64,000 nt of DNA, taken from positions 69,534 to 133,533 of the forward strand of contig UQLN01000004.1 of NCBI GenBank assembly GCA_900541965.1, written 5' to 3'. A program made the translations under genes and the position numbers. Each line of letters starts with the position of its first letter. Position 1 is the stretch's first letter. Below the pieces are notes generated by a model. That model made no database searches. It saw nothing but the letters and a program-made list of their open reading frames with translations, and was not told the origin of the DNA. This stretch comes from an uncultured Parabacteroides sp. (lineage in GTDB: Bacteria > Bacteroidota > Bacteroidia > Bacteroidales > Tannerellaceae). This document shows positions 27,090-34,787 of this stretch, piece by piece.

Positions 27090-28529
27090 ATGAAGATAAG
27101 AATGAAAATATATATGTTTGCTGCCCTTCTTGCCGCTTTTGCCCCGATAGCCGAAGCACAGACCGAATCGCCTGTGAGTGTGGTTAGCAACGAGCTAAAG
27201 AAAAAAGGTAACGAACTTTACATTGACGCTGTTATAAAAATAAACGGAGATCAGATTTCAACCAGAAGATTCCTTACGTTGACACCGGTACTGGAATCCG
27301 GTTCGCAAAAGATGGGGTTGCCCTCTGTTCTGGTGAACGGCAGAATCCGTAATAAGGTGTATAACCGTGAAGTTGCACTGAATAATACGGATGAAGAATA
27401 TTTTGCTGTAGTGAATGCTAAAAAGAATCCGGATGCTTCTGTATCATATAAGATGACAATTCCTTATGAACCGTGGATGAAAGATGCACGCTTTGTATTG
27501 GCCCAGGATTTATGTGGTTGCGGAAAAGAGAAACCGGGTGAACCATTGCTGATTGCGGATAAGGTAGATGGTTTTTACCAGGTTCAGCCGTTCCTGGTTT
27601 ATATCCGTCCGGAAGTGGAGCCGGAGAAACACCGGGTTGAAGAAAGCTCTGCTTTCATCGAATACCGGGTGGATAAATATAATATTCTTAATGATTTCCG
27701 TGGCAATGCAAACGAGTTGGCAAAAATCGACAACAGTATTAATCTGGTTGTTGATGACAAGAATGTTTCTTTGGAAGGAATCACATTGAAAGGTTTCGCT
27801 TCGCCGGAAGCCTCTTTCGAGCATAATAGAATATTGGCAGGTAACCGTGTGAAATCTTTGGCCGAATACGTTGGTAAGAAACATAATCTCGCAGAAAACC
27901 TGTTTACACTGGAGAACGGGATTGAAGATTGGGACGGTCTGAAAAAATATGCAGAAGCGGATATGAATATCCCTTCACGCAAAGAAGTGCTGGATATCAT
28001 AAACAGTAACGCAGGTCCGGATAAGAAGCAGGATGAACTGGAAGCACTGAATGGCGGAGAGCCTTATAAGTATATTTACAGGACCATCTATCCTAAATTG
28101 CGCCGTACGGATTACAAGGTTAAATATTTAGTACGGGAATTCTCTCTGGAAGAAGCTCGCAGGATTATTAAAACCAATCCGAAGCAGTTGAGTCTTGATG
28201 AAATGTATGCAGTGGCAAACAGCTATCCGCTTGGAAGCGATGCGTATAATGAAGTATTCGAAATCGCAGTACGTATATTCAGTGACGATCCTGTAGCAAA
28301 TCTGAATGCAGCAAATGTGGCTCTTTCAAAAAGGGACTTGGATGCTGCTGCAAGATATTTGGCTAAAGCGGACAACAGTCCGGTTGCTATTCACGCACGT
28401 GGTGTGCTTGCCCTGTTGCAGGATAATTTGGACGAGGCAGAACGTTTGCTTAACCAAGCTAAAGCTGCCGGTATAGAGGATGCTTCCGCCAATCTGGAAG
28501 AACTCCGTAAGAAGCGCGCAGACCTCTGA
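27090..28529 (+). CDS. DUF3868/OmpA-like protein with TPR tail
   Basis: The 479-residue exported protein (signal peptide ending AEA) has an N-terminal DUF3868 domain (about 25-180), an OmpA-like segment (about 205-330, with LKGFASPEASFEHNRILAGNR, a peptidoglycan-binding-like core) and a C-terminal helical repeat part (about 350-479, ANLNAANVALSKRDLDAAARYL) like TPRs. It starts 9 nt after the DUF3575 gene. Families of this kind accompany type V pilus loci, so a periplasmic scaffold for outer-membrane pilus components is plausible but unproven. A strong terminator follows. Confidence 0.8.
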   Translation: MKIRMKIYMFAALLAAFAPIAEAQTESPVSVVSNELKKKGNELYIDAVIKINGDQISTRRFLTLTPVLESGSQKMGLPSVLVNGRIRNKVYNREVALNNTDEEYFAVVNAKKNPDASVSYKMTIPYEPWMKDARFVLAQDLCGCGKEKPGEPLLIADKVDGFYQVQPFLVYIRPEVEPEKHRVEESSAFIEYRVDKYNILNDFRGNANELAKIDNSINLVVDDKNVSLEGITLKGFASPEASFEHNRILAGNRVKSLAEYVGKKHNLAENLFTLENGIEDWDGLKKYAEADMNIPSRKEVLDIINSNAGPDKKQDELEALNGGEPYKYIYRTIYPKLRRTDYKVKYLVREFSLEEARRIIKTNPKQLSLDEMYAVANSYPLGSDAYNEVFEIAVRIFSDDPVANLNAANVALSKRDLDAAARYLAKADNSPVAIHARGVLALLQDNLDEAERLLNQAKAAGIEDASANLEELRKKRADL

Positions 28530-28551
28530 TTCAGATAAATTAATTTAAGAG

Positions 28552-28615
28552 CCATCCGTAAGAATGATTCCTCAGGCGACTGGGGAGCATGTTCTTACGG
28601 ATGGTTTTGTTTTTG
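28552..28615 (+). terminator. Strong intrinsic terminator
   Basis: A perfect 13-bp stem (28552-28564 with 28592-28604) is followed by a T-rich tail to 28615, 23 nt after the DUF3868 stop codon. Confidence 0.85.
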
Positions 28616-28711
28616 TAAAAATAGAGGGAGTTTTCTATCAAAAGGGAAGATTGATAGATTTGACAGTGATAATTGAGATTTTTACAACCCGCTCCGGGCT
28701 TTAAAAGTGTA

Positions 28712-28719
28712 TATATTTG
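28712..28719 (+). promoter_or_regulatory. -7 box (TATATTTG)
   Basis: TATATTTG fits TAnnTTTG and lies 42 nt before the ATG at 28761; it excludes the longer in-frame start at 28707. A CTATCAAAAG sequence and a TTGATAG box lie 60-80 nt upstream. Confidence 0.6.
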
Positions 28720-28760
28720 CATTGTCAGAGTTTATAAAGTATAGTATAATTAAAAGTAAC

Positions 28761-29105
28761 ATGGAGTGCATATTTGATGTCAGTACTATTTTAGGGAATG
28801 AAGTGGACAACTGGCAGGATGTCTACTTGTATCTCGAAGACAATGCATGGTGCGCTTACGAACGTTCTGCTTATTATCTGGCGCAATTGAACGTACCTGT
28901 GACATTGGTGAAGACCGTTATTGGCGGAGGCTATGACGTCATCTTGATGAAAGCTTATTTCAACGTGGATGACATGTGCCTTCCGTTGGCTCCCAAAACA
29001 GAGTTGAAAAAAGTTGCAGATGATAAACTGCAGTTCAGGGTAGAAAATAACATTGAGGGTTTTATCGAGTGGAAAGCTTCATTGCTCAATAAACTTTCAG
29101 CTTAA
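28761..29105 (+). CDS. Small conserved cytoplasmic protein, unknown function
   Basis: The 114-residue protein has no signal or membrane span. It begins MECIFDVSTILGNEVDNW and has an acidic, Leu- and Tyr-rich body; I do not recognise a domain, although similar short proteins occur in Bacteroides. It is a single-gene unit with its own -7 box and a terminator at 29178. The start was chosen from promoter position. Confidence 0.7.
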   Translation: MECIFDVSTILGNEVDNWQDVYLYLEDNAWCAYERSAYYLAQLNVPVTLVKTVIGGGYDVILMKAYFNVDDMCLPLAPKTELKKVADDKLQFRVENNIEGFIEWKASLLNKLSA

Positions 29106-29177
29106 TAAATTAAAGGAAAATATTCACTAAGCCGTGAGGCTTATATACTAAGTTGTAAAATTGAGGGTGTATTTTAT

Positions 29178-29220
29178 TCCCGAAGGCAATCTCAAAAAAA
29201 AGATGCCTTCGGGATATTTT
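29178..29220. terminator. Bidirectional terminator
   Basis: TCCCGAAGGCA (29178-29188) pairs with TGCCTTCGGGA (29204-29214) around an A-rich loop, with a T run beyond the right arm. It separates the rightward small gene from the leftward thiamine operon. Confidence 0.75.
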
Positions 29221-29856
29221 TTATATGCATGTGGTCCGGTAAACAATCACCCGGGCTTCGGGGGATAATTCGATAGTAAATTCATTTCCGGTAGCTTCGT
29301 TTAAGGAACCTTGCCACCAGGATGTGAGTTTCCGGTTGCAGATAGGCCACTTCAGTCCGCTTGTACTGATTTTTCCTTCAGGGTACATGGAGAAAATGGA
29401 TACCTGTTGTCCGGGATGGCTTTGCAGCGTAGCGGTTTGCAAAAGTGGGGTGAATTGTCCGTAATCGGATAGCATCTCGACTTTCCGGAACATGGAAGCA
29501 TAGTCCATAAGCAAGGAGATATTTCCTAATGTATGGTCTTCCCTTAATCCGGTGGCACCAAGTATCAATACCTCTTGCTGTCCGATGGAATGGGCATAAC
29601 GAACGGCTTTGGTCAGGTCGTTGATTTCCTGATCTTCTACAATATGTATACGGTCAGCATAAAGCTGGCGGAAAGGTGCCGGGATACTGTCCAGGTCGCC
29701 GACTATGGCATCCGGAATGATTCCTGCTTCATGCAGCGCTCCTGTAGCCCCGTCGCAGGCTATGATAAAGGATGCTTTGCGAAGCATTTCCAGCGGCAGG
29801 CTTGTTTCTGGGAAACTGCCGTTTGCCATGATTATGCAGTTATAAGGTGCTGTCAT
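29221..29856 (-). CDS. Thiamine pyrophosphokinase
   Basis: The 211-residue protein has the ThiN/TPK pattern: ACDGATGAL, the nucleotide-binding DAIVGDLDSI, NDLTKAVRYA and ILGATGLREDHTLGN. It transfers pyrophosphate from ATP to thiamine, giving TPP. It is the last gene of a riboswitch-controlled operon and overlaps the transporter gene by 17 nt, so uptake and trapping of thiamine are coupled. Confidence 0.9.
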   Translation of the reverse strand: MTAPYNCIIMANGSFPETSLPLEMLRKASFIIACDGATGALHEAGIIPDAIVGDLDSIPAPFRQLYADRIHIVEDQEINDLTKAVRYAHSIGQQEVLILGATGLREDHTLGNISLLMDYASMFRKVEMLSDYGQFTPLLQTATLQSHPGQQVSIFSMYPEGKISTSGLKWPICNRKLTSWWQGSLNEATGNEFTIELSPEARVIVYRTTCI

Positions 29857-30454
29857 TTGTATTGATTCCTTTCTTTTTCCATGTATATAATCCGACTATG
29901 GCAAGTAATCCGTAGCAGGTATAAAGGAACATGGTGGGATATAATCCGCGAAGGTAATAAAGATATACTGAAACGAAATTTACGATGACCCAAAATATCC
30001 AGTGCTCGATAATGCGCCGTGCAAGCATCCAGGTGGCGACAATCCCGACTGCTGTGGTAAATGCGTCTCCTGATGGTATGGGTGAATCCGTAAATGTATA
30101 TAAGATGTAAAAAAGGAATCCGTAGATGGCGAGTATGGAAAAACAGATGCCCGCCAGCAATTTCAAGCTTGCATGGCGGTACAGTATCTTTTCGGAAGAA
30201 CTGTTTTGCTGTTGTGGCTCCTCTTTCTTCTGGCGTTTATTTTTCCGGGTCCATTGCCAGAAACCATAAACACTGATGGCTGTGTAATAAATATTCAGCC
30301 CCATGTCCGCATAAATCTTAGAAAAGAAAAATACGAAGACATAGACCAGGGAGGTGGTAAACCCTACCACCCACATGGCACGGTGCTGCTTTATTTCGAG
30401 CAATAAATAAAGCAGTCCCGTTAATACACCGAAATATTCGAGAAAATGTTCCAT
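29840..30454 (-). CDS. pnuT: PnuC-family transporter, probably thiamine (PnuT)
   Basis: The 204-residue membrane protein has six to seven spans and PnuC features: LLYLLLEIKQH, INIYYTAISVYGFWQW-type motifs and a late FWVIVNFVSVYLYYLRG segment. PnuC proteins carry nicotinamide riboside, but members lying between a TPP-riboswitch-controlled outer-membrane receptor and a thiamine kinase are PnuT thiamine facilitators, as described for B. thetaiotaomicron. The assignment rests on gene context. A lysine-rich loop lies around residues 70-90. Confidence 0.85.
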   Translation of the reverse strand: MEHFLEYFGVLTGLLYLLLEIKQHRAMWVVGFTTSLVYVFVFFFSKIYADMGLNIYYTAISVYGFWQWTRKNKRQKKEEPQQQNSSSEKILYRHASLKLLAGICFSILAIYGFLFYILYTFTDSPIPSGDAFTTAVGIVATWMLARRIIEHWIFWVIVNFVSVYLYYLRGLYPTMFLYTCYGLLAIVGLYTWKKKGINTNDSTL

Positions 30455-30458
30455 CCGG

Positions 30459-32678
30459 TTAAAATTTGAAAGTTACCCGGGCCATGGCATTAATGCCTGC
30501 CTGACAGAAATACCCATCCTCTTTGTAACGTTTACCATCTACGATTGCCGAGTAAACCCATGCATTTGTTTCGTATTGTTCATTGAAAAGATTGTTGACA
30601 GTCAGGTCTAAACCAATCTCTTTCATGAATTTAGGCTTGAATATATAACCTATTTGCAAGCTATTCACGAAATAAGGGTCGATGGAGCGTTCTTTGCTGG
30701 AAGTATTGTCTATATACTGGCGGCTTACGTATTGGGAATTGAAGCCTACACTCAGGTCTTTCCAGTAGAAACTGAACATGCTGTTGGCAATGATATCCGG
30801 CGAGAAAGCGATCCGGGTCGTCCCCAGATAATTTTTGACTTCTTCCTGACCCGGGACAGGATTCCAGTCCGCATCAAAATTTTGCAGCGTTTCGGTGAAG
30901 TCTTTTATTCTGTTCCGGCTGAATGTCACATTTCCGTTCCATTCCAGCCACCGGGTAATTTTTACGCCTCCTGTCAGTTCGATTCCCATCCGGTAGCTAT
31001 CCTTGATATTGGAAGTGAGTGCTTCGCCGATTTCACTGATTTTGCCTGTCAGAATCAACTGGTTGTTGTAGTCCATATAATAGAGGTTGGCTCCGGCATG
31101 GAAACGGGAATTGCTGAAACTATATCCCGCTTCATAATCGTATAGCGTTTCATGCTGGGGACGTTCGCCGGGACCGGCCTCGGTAAAGTTGTCACGGTTG
31201 GGTTCGCGATTGGCTACGGCAAAAGAAACAAAGGCATTGTGTCCGCCTTTCCGGAAATTGACACCCGCTTTCGGATTGAAAAAGTTCCAGTATTTGTCTA
31301 CGTTGACATGGTCGCCGGCTTTGTCGTCACTTCCTTTTATTGTGTAGTGGATACCCCGGTATTGCATATCGATATAACCGTTGAAATAAGGGTGAAGCTG
31401 GTAATTCGCTTTCGCATACGTATTATAGTCGAGCTTATTTCCGGTATTGCGATAATATTCATAGTCGGGTTGCGGCAGATTTTCGGCACTTTTTACCCAC
31501 ATGACACGTCCGAAATGACCGCCTATATATTTGTTTACGGCAGCACCGAATGAGAAGTTCAGCCGTTTGGTCTGGTAGTTGGCGCTGTATACGGCCCCGT
31601 AAAAATCGTTATCCAGCCATTTACGCCGTATCAAATCGGATTTGGTAACTGTTTCGCCATCGCTGTTTATATACGGTTGGAGTTTATAACTTTTAAACTT
31701 CGCCTTTGCCTTATAATCTTCGTAATAGCCTTCCCCATGTGTATAGTGAAGCGTCAGGTTCATATTCCAGTAATCCCCGAGACGCTGGCTTGCCGACAGA
31801 TGGTAGTTTTGTTGCTTGTAATTGTCGGTTTGGTTATCATAGTATTTGGTTACTCCGTTTTCTTCATATTCACCACAGGGATTATACGTACGGTTTGTTT
31901 TCAGCATGGAAGAAGGAACTCCGGTCCATGCCTGGTACGTTTGTTCATTACTCCCGAATGTCTGGAAACGGATTAAAGTATTTGCTCCGTAGTAAGCTGC
32001 GGAAGCAAAATAAGAATGCATGTTGGCGGAAGCCCGGTCTATAAATCCGTCGCTCCGGATATTGGAATAACGGGCGTCAAACACAAAATGGTCGTAAAGA
32101 AGTCCGGTGCCGCCTTGTACCGTGTTTTTTACTGTGCCGAACGAACCCGCTGAAACAGAGTATATGCCATAAGGTTTTAAGTCCGGTTTCTGTGTTTGCA
32201 TAGCAACTGTGGCACCGAATGCGGCGGCACCGTTTGTAGAAGTGCCGGCTCCGCGTTGAATCTGGATATTATCAACGGAAGAGGCAAAATCCGGCATATT
32301 AACCCAGAATACGGTATGCGATTCGGAATCGTTGACCGGTACCCCGTTTACTGTAATGTTAATACGGTTTGCATCTGTTCCACGGACCCTGAAGCCCGAA
32401 TAGCCGATACCTGTCCCTGCATCCGAAGTCATAATGACGGATGGCGACTGGAGGAGCAGGAAGGGGATGCCCTGCCCGTCATTCCGTTTGTTCAGTTCTT
32501 TTCTGGATATTTCGCTGTATGCAACGGGGGTCCCTTTCGAAACCTTGGTGGCAGTTACCACCACTTCCTCCAATGGAATATTTTTTGAAATTTTCAACGA
32601 GTCGACAGGTTCGGATTGTTTGCCTTCGACAGTAAATACCGCCAATACCCCGGCGGTGATCATTAATACACTTTTCAT
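30459..32678 (-). CDS. TonB-dependent receptor, thiamine uptake (OMthi-like)
   Basis: The 739-residue protein has a signal peptide, a TonB-box region before a plug domain (about 35-150: LEEVVVTATKV, PFLLLQSPSVIMTSDAGTG, RGTDANRINITVNGVPVND, IQIQRGAGTSTNG) and a 22-strand barrel ending in aromatic F (ARVTFKF). It carries no N-terminal carboxypeptidase-like extension, so it is not a SusC type. It is first in the thiamine operon and lies just downstream of a TPP riboswitch, so the substrate is almost certainly thiamine or a derivative. Confidence 0.88.
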   Translation of the reverse strand: MKSVLMITAGVLAVFTVEGKQSEPVDSLKISKNIPLEEVVVTATKVSKGTPVAYSEISRKELNKRNDGQGIPFLLLQSPSVIMTSDAGTGIGYSGFRVRGTDANRINITVNGVPVNDSESHTVFWVNMPDFASSVDNIQIQRGAGTSTNGAAAFGATVAMQTQKPDLKPYGIYSVSAGSFGTVKNTVQGGTGLLYDHFVFDARYSNIRSDGFIDRASANMHSYFASAAYYGANTLIRFQTFGSNEQTYQAWTGVPSSMLKTNRTYNPCGEYEENGVTKYYDNQTDNYKQQNYHLSASQRLGDYWNMNLTLHYTHGEGYYEDYKAKAKFKSYKLQPYINSDGETVTKSDLIRRKWLDNDFYGAVYSANYQTKRLNFSFGAAVNKYIGGHFGRVMWVKSAENLPQPDYEYYRNTGNKLDYNTYAKANYQLHPYFNGYIDMQYRGIHYTIKGSDDKAGDHVNVDKYWNFFNPKAGVNFRKGGHNAFVSFAVANREPNRDNFTEAGPGERPQHETLYDYEAGYSFSNSRFHAGANLYYMDYNNQLILTGKISEIGEALTSNIKDSYRMGIELTGGVKITRWLEWNGNVTFSRNRIKDFTETLQNFDADWNPVPGQEEVKNYLGTTRIAFSPDIIANSMFSFYWKDLSVGFNSQYVSRQYIDNTSSKERSIDPYFVNSLQIGYIFKPKFMKEIGLDLTVNNLFNEQYETNAWVYSAIVDGKRYKEDGYFCQAGINAMARVTFKF

Positions 32679-32761
32679 CCTTAGTCTTTTTGTTTAAACA
32701 AATGAATTAAACGAATAGGAGAGGAGTGTTGAGTGAGGATGTATACCATGAAGCCGGATGG

Positions 32762-32848
32762 CTTGCTTTTTCCCTACGCCGGCATTATCCGTACAGGTAA
32801 TATGGGTATGTTCTCAGCCTGTGGCGTATAGCCATAAGCACCCCTTGT
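32762..32848 (-). promoter_or_regulatory. TPP riboswitch (THI element)
   Basis: Read leftward, the sequence has the conserved THI-box parts in order: GGGGTGC (about 32844-32838), GGCTGAGA (32820-32812), ACCC (about 32806-32803), ACCTG (about 32798-32794) and GGATAATGCC followed by GCGTAGGGA (32791-32771). It lies 84 nt upstream of the receptor start, leaving room for an expression platform. Binding of TPP is expected to lower expression of the thiamine operon. Confidence 0.95.
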
Positions 32849-32858
32849 ATTCAGGCCG

Positions 32859-32866
32859 TAAAGATA
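32859..32866 (-). promoter_or_regulatory. Possible -7 box (TATCTTTA) of thiamine operon
   Basis: Minus-strand TATCTTTA is one base off TAnnTTTG and lies immediately upstream of the riboswitch, where the promoter is expected. Confidence 0.45.
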
Positions 32867-32947
32867 GTGTTTGCATACCATATCCCCAAATCCTGCCGGA
32901 CAATGAATAAAAAAATAATAATTATTTGAAAACTCATTGATTATTTG

Positions 32948-32955
32948 TATATTTG
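32948..32955 (+). promoter_or_regulatory. -7 box (TATATTTG) of rimP-nusA-infB operon
   Basis: TATATTTG fits TAnnTTTG, about 70 nt before the rimP start. It should drive the long operon reaching at least to infB-cvpA and perhaps the suf genes. Confidence 0.65.
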
Positions 32956-32975
32956 CAGGCGATTAAGCGAAGATG

Positions 32976-33009
32976 AGGAGGGGGCGGGTAGTCCCCTCCT
33001 TTTGTTCTT
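32976..33009 (+). promoter_or_regulatory. Terminator-like hairpin in the rimP leader
   Basis: AGGAGGGG (32976-32983) pairs perfectly with CCCCTCCT (32993-33000) and is followed by TTTGTTCTT. It lies between promoter and first start codon, where a leader attenuator would be. The T run is interrupted, so termination strength is uncertain. Confidence 0.55.
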
Positions 33010-33021
33010 AACTATATGTAT

Positions 33022-33489
33022 ATGATTGAAAAGGATCTGATAAGCCAATTGGTAGAAGAGAAATTAGCTTCATCCGGAAATTATTTGGTGGACGTAGTGA
33101 TTAAACCTGGTAACTTGATTATCATTGAGATAGATAATGATGAGGGTGTCTGTATTGATGACTGTGTTGAACTAAGCCGTTACGTAGAAGCTCATTTGGA
33201 TAGGGATAAGGAAGATTTTGAACTGGAGGTAGGTTCCGCAGGAATAACAGCCCCGTTTAAGATTCTTCGTCAATATCAGAAAAATATTGGTAATGAAGTT
33301 GAAATGCTGTTAAAGAACGGCACCAAACTTGCCGGTGTGCTGAAAGCTGCCGACGAGAATGGTGTGGTGATAACAATCGAAAAACAGATAAAGCCGGAAG
33401 GTGCCAAACGCAAGGTTACCGTTACGGAAGACCAATCGTATACATTCGATGAAATAAAATATACAAAATATCTAATAAGATTTAAGTAA
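33022..33489 (+). CDS. rimP: Ribosome maturation factor RimP
   Basis: Start at 33022 (MIEKDL); 33016 adds two residues. The 155-residue protein matches Bacteroides RimP: an IIIEIDNDEGVCIDDCVELSR segment, LEVGSAGITAPF at the domain boundary and a C-terminal SH3-like domain. RimP helps 30S subunit assembly. It heads the operon and lies 6 nt before nusA, a conserved arrangement in bacteria. Confidence 0.92.
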   Translation: MIEKDLISQLVEEKLASSGNYLVDVVIKPGNLIIIEIDNDEGVCIDDCVELSRYVEAHLDRDKEDFELEVGSAGITAPFKILRQYQKNIGNEVEMLLKNGTKLAGVLKAADENGVVITIEKQIKPEGAKRKVTVTEDQSYTFDEIKYTKYLIRFK

Positions 33490-33495
33490 AAGATT

Positions 33496-34767
33496 ATGGC
33501 CAAGAAAGAGGAAACAATCAGTATGATTGATACCCTTGCTGAGTTCAAGGAGTTGAAGAATATAGACAAGGATACGATGATCAGCGTGTTGGAAGATTCC
33601 TTCCGTAATGTGATTGCCAAAATGTTCGGTACGGATGAAAATTATGATGTGATCATCAATCCTGAAAAAGGAGACTTCGAAATCTGGCGTAACCGTACGG
33701 TAGTAGCCGACGATGAACTGGAAGATCCGAACCTTCAGCTCACATTGACTGAGGCTCGTAAGATTGATGCAGACTGTGAGGTAGGTGAAGAAGTTACTGA
33801 CGAGGTTAACTTCGCAGGCTTCGGACGCCGTGCAATTCTAAACCTGCGCCAGACATTGGCTTCCAAAATACTTGAATTGCAGAAGGATAGTTTGTTTGCT
33901 AAATATAAAGACAAAATCGGTCATATTATCGCTGCCGATGTGTATCAGGTATGGAAAAAGGAAATCCTGTTGCTGGACGACGAGGGTAATGAGTTGCTGC
34001 TCCCGAAATCCGAACAAATCCCTTCCGATTTCTACCGCAAGGGTGAAACCGTTCGTGCGATTGTACAGCGGGTGGATAACTTCAACAATAATCCGAAGAT
34101 TATCCTTTCACGTACGGACAAAATGTTCCTGCAACGTTTGTTCGAACTGGAAGTACCTGAAATTAACGATGGACTGATTACCATCAAGGCAATTGCCCGT
34201 ATCCCGGGAGAACGTGCCAAAGTAGCAGTCGAATCTTATGATGACCGTATCGACCCGGTTGGTGCCTGTGTCGGAATGAAAGGTTCCCGTATCCATGGCA
34301 TCGTACGTGAATTGAGAAACGAAAATATCGACGTTATCAATTACACGGCCAATGTAGCACTGTTTATACAACGTGCATTGAGCCCCGCTAAAATATCTTC
34401 TATCCGTGTGAACGAAGAAGAACGTAAAGCTGAAGTTTATCTGCGTCCGGAAGAAGTTTCACTGGCAATCGGTAAAGGCGGTTTGAATATTAAACTGGCT
34501 TGTCTGTTGACAGAATATACAATCGATGTATTCCGCGATGTGGAAGGTGCAGATGAAGAAGATATCTATCTGGATGAATTCTCGGATGAAATCGATTCTT
34601 GGGTAATTGACGCCCTGAAGAATATCGGTTGTTATACGGCAAAGAGTGTACTGGCTATGGATCGGAGTGAAATTTTGGAACGTGCCGATTTGGAAGAACA
34701 GACAGTAGATGAAGTGCTGGCTATATTATCCGCCGAATTTGAAGAAGAAGGTGAAAGTGAAGAATAA
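33496..34767 (+). CDS. nusA: Transcription factor NusA
   Basis: The 423-residue protein has the NusA order: N-terminal RNAP-binding domain (1-125), S1 domain (about 130-200), KH1 (RIPGERAKVAVES, then DPVGACVGMKGSRI, near 235-275) and KH2 (LAIGKGGLNIKLA, near 320), with a short acidic tail ending in EEEGESEE. It lacks the E. coli C-terminal AR2 repeats but has one helical repeat-like part. It controls pausing, termination and antitermination, and may act on its own leader. Confidence 0.95.
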   Translation: MAKKEETISMIDTLAEFKELKNIDKDTMISVLEDSFRNVIAKMFGTDENYDVIINPEKGDFEIWRNRTVVADDELEDPNLQLTLTEARKIDADCEVGEEVTDEVNFAGFGRRAILNLRQTLASKILELQKDSLFAKYKDKIGHIIAADVYQVWKKEILLLDDEGNELLLPKSEQIPSDFYRKGETVRAIVQRVDNFNNNPKIILSRTDKMFLQRLFELEVPEINDGLITIKAIARIPGERAKVAVESYDDRIDPVGACVGMKGSRIHGIVRELRNENIDVINYTANVALFIQRALSPAKISSIRVNEEERKAEVYLRPEEVSLAIGKGGLNIKLACLLTEYTIDVFRDVEGADEEDIYLDEFSDEIDSWVIDALKNIGCYTAKSVLAMDRSEILERADLEEQTVDEVLAILSAEFEEEGESEE

Positions 34768-34787
34768 GTATTACGACAAAGTTAGAT

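Larger units (their letters stand above)
32679..33021. other. Divergent gap: TPP riboswitch and rimP promoter
   Basis: This gap serves both directions: the TPP riboswitch and leader of the leftward thiamine operon occupy 32679-32866, and the rightward promoter and hairpin leader of rimP-nusA-infB occupy 32948-33009. The middle (32867-32947) is AT-rich and featureless. Confidence 0.8.
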
